NCBI GenBank assembly: GCA_036520835.1
Contig: DATDIX010000326.1
Span: 1-64,000, forward strand
DNA: 64,000 nucleotides
Reading direction: 5' to 3'
From: VBAT01 sp036520835
Lineage (GTDB): Bacteria; Bacteroidota; Bacteroidia; Chitinophagales; Chitinophagaceae
Both the position numbers and the translations under genes were made by a program. The notes beneath the pieces were generated by a model that worked only from the letters and a program-made list of their open reading frames with translations, did no database searches and was not told the DNA's origin. This document shows positions 21,759-29,976 of the stretch, piece after piece. Every line of letters begins with the position of its first letter. Position 1 is the first letter of the stretch.

Positions 21759-24317
21759 ATGTCCAATAAGAAGAAAAAGACCACTCCTAAAAAATCCGGG
21801 AATAAGACCCAGAAAACGGAAAGCGGGGGATTTAAACAGGAAAAAGAGGAAAGTATTGACTGGAAAGCCCTTGCCCGTGATGAACGCACCTGGAAAATAA
21901 CAGGCGCCGTTTCATTGCTTGTATCATTGTTTCTTTTCATCGCTTTCATTTCATATTTCTTTACCTGGAGAAAAGACTACGATATCGTGTCCGGGAGCAC
22001 CCCAATTCTTTTTGATAATTCGATACAGGCAAACAATCTTTTGGGAAAACTTGGCGCACTGTTTTCCCATTTTTTCATATTCAAAGGCTTTGGAATTGCC
22101 TCATTGTTGATCTGCACTTTCTTTTTTGTTGTGGGGGTTAACCTGCTGTTTAGCCGCAAAGTTTTTTCTATCTGGAAAAATCTGAAGTATGTAACTATTG
22201 GTGTGCTGGTTCTGTCCATTTCCCTTGCATTCGTTTTATCCGGAAGTGAATTCAGGTTCGGCGGCGGGGTAGGAGTAATGATCAGTGACTGGCTGGTGGA
22301 CATTTTTGGTAATATCGGTACGGCAGCGTTATTATTCGTGGTGGCATTAGGTTATATTATCTGGCAATTCAATCCTGCATTTAACCTGCCTGCTAAAAAG
22401 ATCGCCGGGCAACCTGTTGAAGAGGATAATGAACTTGCAACCGAAGAAGACGATGCTAAACTGATCATTGAAACGACCAGCAATTCTCTTAAAACCAAAA
22501 AGCAGGATGCCGGGATGATCCCGCTTACGACTGTTGAGCAGCCATTGCATGATCTGAAAATAATAGAGAAAGAAGAACCGGAGCCGGAACTGGAAGAGCA
22601 GGATACCATGGTTGAAAAAGAGATCGTAAGTGATATTCTTCATAAGCATGAACAGGGGCAGTTACTTGAATTATCACCGGTAGCCGAAGTAAAGGAAAAT
22701 GGGTTAAGCTTTAAAGAAAGTAAGCCATCCGCCAGCGACCTGGAACTTGAAATTAAAACGCTGCCTGAAAAAGCGGAGGAAGAAGGGGAGGAGCAGGCAT
22801 TTGAAAACCTGCCCCCGTATGAGCCAACACTTGATCTGCGGGATTACAAATATCCCACGCTGAGCTTGCTGGAAACACATGGCAGTGAAAAGATCATACA
22901 AGATGCCAATGAACTGGAGAATAATAAGAACCAGATCATCGCTACATTAAGAAATTATTCGATCGAGATACAGAAGATCAGTGCAACAGTAGGGCCTACC
23001 GTAACATTATATGAGATTGTGCCTGCCGCGGGTGTCCGTATATCAAGGATCAAGAACCTCGAAGATGATATTGCCCTAAGTCTTGCTGCATTAGGTATTC
23101 GTATCATAGCCCCTATTCCCGGTAAGGGAACCATCGGTATTGAAGTGCCAAATGTGAAGAAGACCGTGGTGAGCATGAAAACATTGCTGGCCTCTGACAA
23201 GTTTCAGCATAATACACATAGTTTGCCCATCGCCATCGGTAAGAAAATTGATAATGATAATTTCATTGTTGATCTTACCAGTATGCCACACTTGCTGATG
23301 GCGGGTGCTACCGGCCAGGGTAAATCGGTTGGACTGAATGCCATACTTGTTTCCCTGTTGTACAAAAAACACCCTTCGCAATTAAAACTTGTTCTGATAG
23401 ATCCGAAGAAAGTGGAGCTGAGTGTTTATCGTCATATCGAGAAACATTTTTTAGCAAAGTTGCCGGGAGAAGAAGATGCGATCATCACCGATACCAAGAA
23501 AGTGGTTCATACCCTGAATGCACTTTGTATTGAAATGGATAACCGGTACGACCTGTTGAAAGAAGCCGGGGCCAGGAATATCAAAGAGTATAATGAAAAA
23601 TTCATCAAGCGGAGACTGAACCCGCAAAAGGGGCATCAATACCTGCCCTTTATAGTGCTGGTGATAGATGAGTTTGCCGACCTGATCATGACAGCGGGTA
23701 AGGAGATCGAGATGCCGATAGCCAGGCTGGCGCAGTTGGCCCGTGCGGTAGGTATTCACCTGATCATTGCTACCCAGCGTCCGTCGGTTAATATTATTAC
23801 CGGTACGATCAAAGCCAACTTCCCTTCCCGTATTGCTTTTAAAGTTTCGTCCAAAATAGATTCAAGAACGATCCTTGATATAGGTGGAGCTGAGCAACTG
23901 ATCGGTAAAGGAGATATGCTGGTATCCCATCATGGCGAGCTGACCCGTTTGCAATGTGCTTTTGTGGATACACCAGAGGTGGAGGAAATTGTTGCATTTG
24001 TCAGTAAACAGCGGGGATACCCGCAGGCTTTTTTATTGCCGGAATACGTGGATGAAAAGGAATTAGAAGGGAAGGATTTTGACCTGTCAGACAGGGACTC
24101 ATTATTTGAGGATGCCGCCCGGCTCATCGTTCAAAACCAGGTCGGTTCTACCTCTTTATTGCAACGCAGGATGAAACTGGGCTATAACCGGGCAGGCCGC
24201 CTGATGGACCAGTTGGAAGCAGCTGGTATCGTGGGCCCTAACCAGGGTTCCAAAGCAAGGGATGTACTGATAAAAACAGAAATGGACCTTCAGCAACATC
24301 TTGAAGCATTAGGTTAA
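21759..24317 (+). CDS. ftsK: DNA translocase FtsK/SpoIIIE
   Basis: An 852-residue septal DNA pump for chromosome segregation. The Lys-rich N-terminus is followed by four transmembrane helices (about 47-70, 105-130, 144-162, 180-202), an acidic linker (about 215-360) and the alpha/beta motor. Walker A is GATGQGKSVGLN and Walker B VLVIDEFADLIM, followed by ATQRPSVNIITG. The C-terminal gamma winged-helix domain (about 785-852; GSTSLLQRRMKLGYNRAGRL) normally reads KOPS-type sites. The linker is short compared with enterobacterial FtsK, as is usual in Bacteroidota. Confidence 0.96.
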   Translation: MSNKKKKTTPKKSGNKTQKTESGGFKQEKEESIDWKALARDERTWKITGAVSLLVSLFLFIAFISYFFTWRKDYDIVSGSTPILFDNSIQANNLLGKLGALFSHFFIFKGFGIASLLICTFFFVVGVNLLFSRKVFSIWKNLKYVTIGVLVLSISLAFVLSGSEFRFGGGVGVMISDWLVDIFGNIGTAALLFVVALGYIIWQFNPAFNLPAKKIAGQPVEEDNELATEEDDAKLIIETTSNSLKTKKQDAGMIPLTTVEQPLHDLKIIEKEEPEPELEEQDTMVEKEIVSDILHKHEQGQLLELSPVAEVKENGLSFKESKPSASDLELEIKTLPEKAEEEGEEQAFENLPPYEPTLDLRDYKYPTLSLLETHGSEKIIQDANELENNKNQIIATLRNYSIEIQKISATVGPTVTLYEIVPAAGVRISRIKNLEDDIALSLAALGIRIIAPIPGKGTIGIEVPNVKKTVVSMKTLLASDKFQHNTHSLPIAIGKKIDNDNFIVDLTSMPHLLMAGATGQGKSVGLNAILVSLLYKKHPSQLKLVLIDPKKVELSVYRHIEKHFLAKLPGEEDAIITDTKKVVHTLNALCIEMDNRYDLLKEAGARNIKEYNEKFIKRRLNPQKGHQYLPFIVLVIDEFADLIMTAGKEIEMPIARLAQLARAVGIHLIIATQRPSVNIITGTIKANFPSRIAFKVSSKIDSRTILDIGGAEQLIGKGDMLVSHHGELTRLQCAFVDTPEVEEIVAFVSKQRGYPQAFLLPEYVDEKELEGKDFDLSDRDSLFEDAARLIVQNQVGSTSLLQRRMKLGYNRAGRLMDQLEAAGIVGPNQGSKARDVLIKTEMDLQQHLEALG

Positions 24318-24385
24318 AAGCAATAAGTAAAAACCTGTAGCTTGCAACCCGGTACATTGATTGGCTGTCTTTTACTGTAAATACT

Positions 24386-24393
24386 TACTTTTG
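24386..24393 (+). promoter_or_regulatory. -7 promoter box of the LolA-like gene (TACTTTTG)
   Basis: Exact TAnnTTTG, 46 bp before ATG 24440, giving a leader of about 40 nt. Confidence 0.5.
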
Positions 24394-24439
24394 CCCCCCG
24401 TTTAGACAGCTATAACGGGAATAAAAAAATAATATCAGT

Positions 24440-25090
24440 ATGAAGAATTTATTCGCGGCAGTATTTTTTACAGTTTTAAGCTTTTCAGTTTTTGCGCAGG
24501 CCAAAAATGACCCTGAAGCCAAAAAGATATTGGATGCTGTCAGCGCCAAATTCAAAACCTTTACATCTGTCCAAGCTGGATTTTCCTATAAAGTAGAAGA
24601 TGCAAAAGGCAAGGCTATGTCAACCAAGACAGGTACTATCTGGATGAAGGGTAACAAATACAAGGTCAGCTTTGGCGGGCAGGAAATATTCTCAGATGGT
24701 AAAACCGTGTGGAATTACGATAAATCGGCCAATGAAGTAACCATCAGTACCATTGATGCTTCAGGTAATGGGATCACCCCGCAGAAATTATTCACCAATT
24801 TTTATGATAAAGACTTTTTGTATGTATTGAATGGGGAAAAGAAGGTGGGTACAAAAACGATACAGGAAATCGAAATGACTCCTACCGACAAAAGCAAGAA
24901 TTTTCACAAAGTGTACTTACAGGTGGATAAAGGGGCCAAAACAATTTACAGTACCCGGGTTTTGGAAAATGCAGGAAATAAATATACTTATACGGTCAGC
25001 AGCATGAAAACGAATGCAGCGATGGCTGATAATGTTTTTGTATTTGATAAGAAAAAATATCCCGGGGTAGAAGAAGTAGATCTGCGATAA
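24440..25090 (+). CDS. lolA: Outer-membrane lipoprotein carrier LolA
   Basis: A 216-residue periplasmic chaperone carrying lipoproteins from the inner to the outer membrane. A signal peptide (about 1-20, SFSVFAQ) is followed by the LolA fold: ILDAVSAKFKTFTSVQAGFSY, GTIWMKGNKYKVSFGGQEIFSDGKTVW (about 67-93) and the hydrophobic-cavity strands. The C-terminus ends FVFDKKKYPGVEEVDLR, typical of Bacteroidota LolA. It lies downstream of ftsK, with which it is often paired in this phylum, but has its own promoter box. A bidirectional terminator separates it from kdsA. Confidence 0.9.
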   Translation: MKNLFAAVFFTVLSFSVFAQAKNDPEAKKILDAVSAKFKTFTSVQAGFSYKVEDAKGKAMSTKTGTIWMKGNKYKVSFGGQEIFSDGKTVWNYDKSANEVTISTIDASGNGITPQKLFTNFYDKDFLYVLNGEKKVGTKTIQEIEMTPTDKSKNFHKVYLQVDKGAKTIYSTRVLENAGNKYTYTVSSMKTNAAMADNVFVFDKKKYPGVEEVDLR

Positions 25091-25110
25091 AAATTGAAAA
25101 CAATATGATT

Positions 25111-25143
25111 AAAGGGATCGGGGAAACTCTGATCCCTTTTGTT
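25111..25143. terminator. Bidirectional terminator between lolA and kdsA
   Basis: AAAGGGATC (25111-25119) and GATCCCTTT (25131-25139) form a 9-bp stem followed by a T-rich run, between two convergent genes. Confidence 0.8.
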
Positions 25144-25150
25144 TTGCCTG

Positions 25151-25972
25151 TCAGGCAACGGCTTTCTTCAATTTAACCAGTTGCTGCAGCAATCCTTCCA
25201 GCAGATCAAGCTTCAGCATATTAGCACCGTCACTCAGTGCTTTGGACGGATCAGGATGTGTTTCGATAAATAGACCATTAGCACCTGTTGCAATAGCCGC
25301 TTTGGCTATCGTTCCTATTAATTGTGGATTGCCGCCTGTTATTCCTGATGTTTGATTGGGCTGCTGTAATGCATGGGTAACATCCATTACTACTGGCGTC
25401 CCATGTTGTTGCATCCAAGGAATATTGCGGTAATCAACTACCAGGTCCTGGTAGCCGAACGTGGTGCCTCTTTCCGTCAGGATGATCTTATCATTGCCGG
25501 CATTCCTTATTTTCTCTACGGCAAACTTCATAGCCGGGCCGCTCAGGAACTGGCCTTTCTTTACATTAACGATCTTCCCGGTTTCAGCAGCTGCGATCAA
25601 AAGATCTGTCTGCCTGCATAAAAAGGCGGGTATCTGGAGTATGTCAATATACTTTGCTGCTACCGCTGCTTCTTCATGTGCATGTATATCTGATGTGGTG
25701 GGCAATTTGTATTTGTCACCCACTTTTTTTACCAGGGCCAGTGCTGTTTCATCGCCAATACCCGTAAATGAATTGGCGCTTGTCCTGTTTGCTTTCCGGT
25801 AAGAAGCTTTGAAGACATACGGAATGCCCAGGTTCTTGCAAATTCCGGAGACCCTATCGGCCACTTCCATAATGAGTTCTTCACTTTCCACTACGCAGGG
25901 GCCGGCGATCAGGAAGAAATTTTTGTCGTCGTATGATTGGTTGCTAAAAAGGTCTTTAAGAAATTTTTCCAT
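25151..25972 (-). CDS. kdsA: 3-deoxy-8-phosphooctulonate (KDO-8-P) synthase
   Basis: A 273-residue aldolase condensing PEP with arabinose-5-phosphate to form the lipopolysaccharide core sugar precursor. Signature stretches are LIAGPCVVESEEL at about 22-34, FKASYRKANRTSA, TTSDIHAHEEA, ILQIPAFLCRQTDL, VKKGQFLSGPAMK and DVTHALQQPNQTSG (about 190-203). It indicates a Gram-negative envelope with KDO. The stop lies 8 bp past the shared terminator, and the start is 5 bp from a -7 box. Confidence 0.96.
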   Translation of the reverse strand: MEKFLKDLFSNQSYDDKNFFLIAGPCVVESEELIMEVADRVSGICKNLGIPYVFKASYRKANRTSANSFTGIGDETALALVKKVGDKYKLPTTSDIHAHEEAAVAAKYIDILQIPAFLCRQTDLLIAAAETGKIVNVKKGQFLSGPAMKFAVEKIRNAGNDKIILTERGTTFGYQDLVVDYRNIPWMQQHGTPVVMDVTHALQQPNQTSGITGGNPQLIGTIAKAAIATGANGLFIETHPDPSKALSDGANMLKLDLLEGLLQQLVKLKKAVA

Positions 25973-25976
25973 GCCG

Positions 25977-25984
25977 CAAAGATA
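25977..25984 (-). promoter_or_regulatory. -7 promoter box of kdsA (TATCTTTG)
   Basis: Exact TAnnTTTG ending 4 bp before ATG 25972. A leaderless mRNA is predicted. Confidence 0.6.
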
Positions 25985-26060
25985 AATGAAGTAATGGTCA
26001 GGGTTCCCTTATTTTGCTCTTTGCCTTTTTCCGGCTTATTTTGTAAAACAACTGCTTGTT

Positions 26061-27035
26061 ATGATAAAAGAAAAGATCCTCGTTATTGGCGCCAGCGGAC
26101 AGATAGGCGTGGAATTGACATTGGCCCTTCGTAAAATTTATGGTAATGCAAATGTGATAGCTTCTGATCTGCGGGAGGAAAATGAGCTGCTGAAAGGTAC
26201 CGGCCCTTATGTAAGCCTGGATGCCATGAATGCAAAAATGCTGCACGTACAGGTGATCCGGCAAAACATCACACAGATCTATTTACTGGCAGCTATCTTA
26301 TCGGCCACCGGTGAAAAAAACCCGCATCTTGCCTGGGGATTGAATATGCAGAGCCTGCTGAATGTGCTGGATATTGCAAGAGAGGAAAAGCTCAGCAAAA
26401 TTTACTGGCCTTCCTCTATTGCAGTCTTCGGGCCTACTTCTCCTAAAAAAGATTGCCCGCAGCAGACCATCATTGAACCTACCACCGTGTATGGTATCAG
26501 CAAATATGCCGGCGAGTTCTGGTGCAATTATTTTCATCAACGCTATGGGGTGGATGTAAGAAGCCTGCGTTATCCCGGCCTTATATCTTATAAATCTGCT
26601 CCCGGCGGTGGCACCACCGATTATGCGGTGGAGATATTTCATGAAGCGCTGGAGGAAAAGAAGTATGAATGTTTTCTGAAAGAAGATACTTACCTGCCGA
26701 TGATGTATATGCCTGATGCAATCCGGGCGACCATCGAACTGATGGAAGCCCCGGCTGATAAAATTTCTATCCGCACATCTTATAACCTGTCAGGTATGAG
26801 TTTTTCACCAAAAGAAATTGCAGCAGAAATAAAGAATCATGTGCCTGGGTTCAGTATTACTTATAAACCTGATTACCGGCAGGCTATTGCCGACAGCTGG
26901 CCGCAAAGCATTGATGATAGTGTAGCAAGGAAGGATTGGGGATGGAAAGAGGAGTATGACCTGAAAGCGATGACGAAGGATATGCTGGATAATTTAAGCC
27001 CCTCCAACCTTCCGCCAACTGGCGGAGAGGCTTAA
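26061..27035 (+). CDS. SDR-type L-threonine 3-dehydrogenase with repeat-derived C-terminus
   Basis: A 324-residue extended SDR. The NAD motif is VIGASGQIG (about 8-16), catalytic Tyr/Lys lie in VYGISKYAGE, and the family-specific RYPGLISYKSAPGGGTTDYA (about 174-193) and LPMMYMPDAIRATIEL match UDP-galactose-epimerase-like threonine dehydrogenases. These oxidise L-threonine to 2-amino-3-oxobutanoate. The last 11 residues (PSNLPPTGGEA) and the TAA come from a GC palindrome at 26999-27034, so the C-terminus has been rebuilt by a repeat. Confidence 0.9.
   Translation: MIKEKILVIGASGQIGVELTLALRKIYGNANVIASDLREENELLKGTGPYVSLDAMNAKMLHVQVIRQNITQIYLLAAILSATGEKNPHLAWGLNMQSLLNVLDIAREEKLSKIYWPSSIAVFGPTSPKKDCPQQTIIEPTTVYGISKYAGEFWCNYFHQRYGVDVRSLRYPGLISYKSAPGGGTTDYAVEIFHEALEEKKYECFLKEDTYLPMMYMPDAIRATIELMEAPADKISIRTSYNLSGMSFSPKEIAAEIKNHVPGFSITYKPDYRQAIADSWPQSIDDSVARKDWGWKEEYDLKAMTKDMLDNLSPSNLPPTGGEA
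26999..27034 (+). repeat. GC palindrome forming the 3' end of the threonine dehydrogenase gene (copy A8)
   Basis: TCCGCCA (27011-27017), loop AC, TGGCGGA (27020-27026), flanked by CCCCTCCAACCT and GAGGCTTA. The flanks match copy A7 in ribD. It is read in the same frame, giving PSNLPPTGGEA then stop. Confidence 0.85.
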
Positions 27036-27134
27036 GATCACGATTGCAAGGAAATTTATTACTCAAATGAACAAAATGAAGTCACAGATATTTGCAAGAA
27101 AGCTTTGCGTTGTTGTGTAAGTTTTTATTAATAG

Positions 27135-27407
27135 TTATCGCACAATACTGAATTTTTCAAATGACTGTAAAGGAAGAACGGCAATAAAAACATTTGTGAC
27201 CTTTGCTTTCGGCGGTCCCTGCCTGCACCATTCAATGAATTGTTCTATTTGTTCAGGTGAACCGGTAGCAACAATATGAACGGTATCGTCCGGCATATTT
27301 TTAATTTCCCCTGTTATGCCTGATGCAGTAGCTTTTTCTCTTGTGCTCTGGCGATAAAAAACTCCCTGTACTTTGCCTGTTACAATAATGGAAACCGTTT
27401 TCAGCAT
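27135..27407 (-). CDS. acyP: Acylphosphatase
   Basis: A 90-residue enzyme hydrolysing acyl-phosphates. The phosphate loop GKVQGVFYR (about 11-19) supplies the catalytic Arg, and the catalytic Asn lies in ITGEIKNMPDDTVHIVATG. The length is typical for a single-domain acylphosphatase. It sits 3 bp downstream of the methionine-sulfoxide reductase gene and is probably co-transcribed with it from the box at 27889-27896. Confidence 0.94.
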   Translation of the reverse strand: MLKTVSIIVTGKVQGVFYRQSTREKATASGITGEIKNMPDDTVHIVATGSPEQIEQFIEWCRQGPPKAKVTNVFIAVLPLQSFEKFSIVR

Positions 27408-27410
27408 TTT

Positions 27411-27884
27411 TCAAAAAGAAATCAGGTTGACAATTTCTTCCAGGTAGCGCTGGTCAATAATATCGAACTGATCCGCCTCTTCGCTGTCAACATCGAGTAC
27501 GGCCATTACTTCCTTGTCGCGGATAACAGGGACGACGATCTCTGACCTGGAGAGACTGCTGCAGGCAATATGCCCGGGAAATTTTTCTACATCGGGAACA
27601 ATGATCGTTCTGGCTTCTGCCCAGCTTGTACCGCATACTCCTTTTCCTTTTCGTATCCTCGTACAGGCCACCGGTCCCTGGAAAGGGCCTACCACCAATT
27701 CATTGTTCTTTACAATGTAAAATCCCACCCATAGCCAGCCAAACTGTTCCTTTAAAGCTGCCGCTACATTGGCAAGGTTGGCAACAAGATCGGTTTCGCC
27801 TTCGAGTAATCCTTTTACCTGAGGAACCAATGACTGGTATTGTTCGGCTTTACTGCCTGTGATAATGGTAAGGTCTTCTGCCAT
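27411..27884 (-). CDS. Free methionine-(R)-sulfoxide reductase (GAF domain)
   Basis: A 157-residue GAF-domain enzyme of the fRMsr type, reducing free Met-R-sulfoxide with thioredoxin. The three characteristic cysteines are at about 84 (VACTRIRKGKG), 94 (GVCGTSWAEA) and 118 (HIACSSLSRSEIVVPV). NLANVAAALKEQFGWLWVGFY and VLDVDSEEADQFD complete the fold. It heads a two-gene unit with acylphosphatase. Confidence 0.92.
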   Translation of the reverse strand: MAEDLTIITGSKAEQYQSLVPQVKGLLEGETDLVANLANVAAALKEQFGWLWVGFYIVKNNELVVGPFQGPVACTRIRKGKGVCGTSWAEARTIIVPDVEKFPGHIACSSLSRSEIVVPVIRDKEVMAVLDVDSEEADQFDIIDQRYLEEIVNLISF

Positions 27885-27888
27885 TGGG

Positions 27889-27896
27889 CAAAGATA
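27889..27896 (-). promoter_or_regulatory. -7 promoter box of the Met-sulfoxide reductase gene (TATCTTTG)
   Basis: Exact TAnnTTTG ending 4 bp before ATG 27884. A leaderless mRNA is predicted. Confidence 0.6.
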
Positions 27897-27966
27897 CAGA
27901 GCCTTGTTTAATATGAAGATGATCCCGTATTCATCTGTATTGTTTGTGCATCTATGAGGGTATAAT

Positions 27967-27996
27967 GCAAAAAAGCCCCGCTAAAAACGGGGGCCA
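27967..27996 (-). terminator. Terminator of the cohesin/dockerin operon
   Basis: On the minus strand GCCCCCG, a 6-7-base loop (TTTTTAG), CGGGGC and a T6 run form a strong intrinsic terminator about 25 bp after the stop of the T9SS protein gene. Confidence 0.8.
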
Positions 27997-28018
27997 TTTT
28001 TACTAAAAGAAAACGAGA

Positions 28019-29935
28019 TTATTGAATGACCAGTTTTTTTACATCGGTGAAATCGCCGGCCTGCATTTTATAATAGTAAACGCCTTTTGAAAGTGTGCCA
28101 ATATTAAAATTGATCACATGCGAACCGGCATCTCTTGTTCCGTTCACCAACGTTTTCAGCACTCTGCCATTCATATCGAACAATGATATGTTCACCTTCA
28201 CTGTTGCCGGCACTGTGAACTGGATAGTAGTCTGGTCAGTGAATGGGTTCGGGAAGTTTTGACCTAACAGGAATTCTGCTTTTCCATTCAATGTGGCTGA
28301 TACAATACTTGAATATTTGAAACGCTGGTCAATGTCAATTTGTTTTAGCTTATAATAATACTTACGTGGCTGAAGGTTATTATCAACGTAAGAATAACTC
28401 CTGGCTGTGCTGCTGTTACCGGCTCCCTGTACAAAACCAATAGTGGCCCAGTTAACACCGTCTATGCTGCGCTGCACTTCAAAGCCAAGACTGTTGAGTT
28501 CTGAAGAAGTTGTCCAGCGAACGGTTACTTTGCTGCCTTGTGGGGTAGCGGAAAGATTGATCAGTGTTACAGGTAGTGTACTGCAATCAGGTGAAAAAAC
28601 ATTGATTGTTTGTAATGCCCCGGTAACATTACACCCGGTTGCATCTGTCACACTTGTAAGGTTGATCGTATTTACGTTGGGAACAAAGATCACATCCACC
28701 CAGTAATTAGATCTGTTATAGCTGGTCCATTCACCAAACCCTCCTGCACTCATGGTTGCATCTGCTGCAGCTTCCGTACCTGCATAATAAATACCATTTA
28801 TATCAACCCCCGGTGAATTGCCTCCAACTGCGGTAAGCGGCCCGCTGATGACAGGGCTGGTAAAGAAATTCTCATCAGATACATAGTTGCCTTCTGATGA
28901 GTAGCAAGTAGCTACATATGTAGCGTTAGCGGCAATAGCAACAGGAGTAGCAAAAGTGATTTCATTCCAACCGTTGGCTGTTACACCCGAGAATGTCGCA
29001 CTTTGAAGTAAGGCGGAAGGGGGATCATATTTCCAAAGTTTTCCTTTAAAGGTCCCGGTCACTTCGTCGCCAGCATAAAAGCGGATGCCTTTTATAAACC
29101 CTGCCTGTGATGATCTGAATTTCATCCCAACGTGAATGGCAGGTCCATCATCCTTTGTATTGGGATTTGCGGGTGTTGGATTTGCCGGCCATATTTTATA
29201 AGCCGGGAAGGAGATAGATGCAAAAGGAGCGGAGCCTACTGTTATATCATCATAAGCGGTTCCGTTTATTACAAGATCAAATGGACTGACTCCTGTAGCT
29301 GCTGCGAGGTTTACAGAAATGGGCTGTCCATTGCATCCCGAAGCTGCAGCAATAGTAGCTGATGGCGGTGTGCAATTTAAAATATTCGCTGTTCCACTTG
29401 TCAGTGTACTGATTAATGGTGTTCCGTTATTAGCTACCCTTGTTCTGTGCCCGGGAGTGTTTTGAAAAGTAAGGGATGTAGCCCCGGTCAGTGGCGAAGG
29501 CGGCGTAGTAAACGTAATAGCCAGTATATCAAAATCGGCTGACGTTGATGCAGAAGGAATGCCTGCTGCATACTCAAGGTGCCCCGAAGTATTGACTGCC
29601 GTATAAGGCGCTAACGGTAATGAAATAGTTTCGCTGCTGAATGTAGCAGATGAAGGTCTTGTAATGTTTGTAATTCTTAAATACGCCGGGTTGAAGTTCA
29701 GGTGAATTTCAGCCGCATTACAAGCACCGCTTTGTATATCAACTCTTACGTTGACGGTAAAGCTTCCGCCGATCGCAATGTTTGACGTCGCGGGTGTGAC
29801 AAGTATGTTGGCGGTTTGTGACCGGGCAACAAATTGTAATAATAGCAGGCATACCAAAACGCAAATTACTTGCCAGGCAGGTATCAGTAACCTGCTTGTC
29901 AGCGGGGTGTTGAGGCCTGATAGAATTCTTTTCAT
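28019..29935 (-). CDS. T9SS-sorted surface protein with cohesin-like and DUF4082 domains
   Basis: A 638-residue exported protein. An N-terminal signal anchor (about 15-40, VCLLLLQFVARSQ) leads to a cohesin-like beta-sandwich at about 42-186 (NIAIGGSFTVNVRVDI, AAEIHLNFNPAYLRI, ILAITFTTPP). A Cys-containing adhesin-type stretch (about 187-245) and a DUF4082 domain at about 248-420 (HVGMKFRSSQAGFIKGIRFY, GWNEITFATPVAI) follow. A fibronectin-III-like module spans about 455-548, and a type-A T9SS C-terminal domain about 552-638 (GQNFPNPFTDQTTIQF, KGVYYYKMQ). The product should cross the outer membrane by T9SS and be retained on the cell surface. It is the second gene of a two-gene operon; the cohesin could bind the dockerin of the upstream gene product. 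Confidence 0.88.
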   Translation of the reverse strand: MKRILSGLNTPLTSRLLIPAWQVICVLVCLLLLQFVARSQTANILVTPATSNIAIGGSFTVNVRVDIQSGACNAAEIHLNFNPAYLRITNITRPSSATFSSETISLPLAPYTAVNTSGHLEYAAGIPSASTSADFDILAITFTTPPSPLTGATSLTFQNTPGHRTRVANNGTPLISTLTSGTANILNCTPPSATIAAASGCNGQPISVNLAAATGVSPFDLVINGTAYDDITVGSAPFASISFPAYKIWPANPTPANPNTKDDGPAIHVGMKFRSSQAGFIKGIRFYAGDEVTGTFKGKLWKYDPPSALLQSATFSGVTANGWNEITFATPVAIAANATYVATCYSSEGNYVSDENFFTSPVISGPLTAVGGNSPGVDINGIYYAGTEAAADATMSAGGFGEWTSYNRSNYWVDVIFVPNVNTINLTSVTDATGCNVTGALQTINVFSPDCSTLPVTLINLSATPQGSKVTVRWTTSSELNSLGFEVQRSIDGVNWATIGFVQGAGNSSTARSYSYVDNNLQPRKYYYKLKQIDIDQRFKYSSIVSATLNGKAEFLLGQNFPNPFTDQTTIQFTVPATVKVNISLFDMNGRVLKTLVNGTRDAGSHVINFNIGTLSKGVYYYKMQAGDFTDVKKLVIQ

Positions 29936-29976
29936 ACTCAGAGATTTAGTTTTAGTTGGGTTCAGAATAAATTTTA

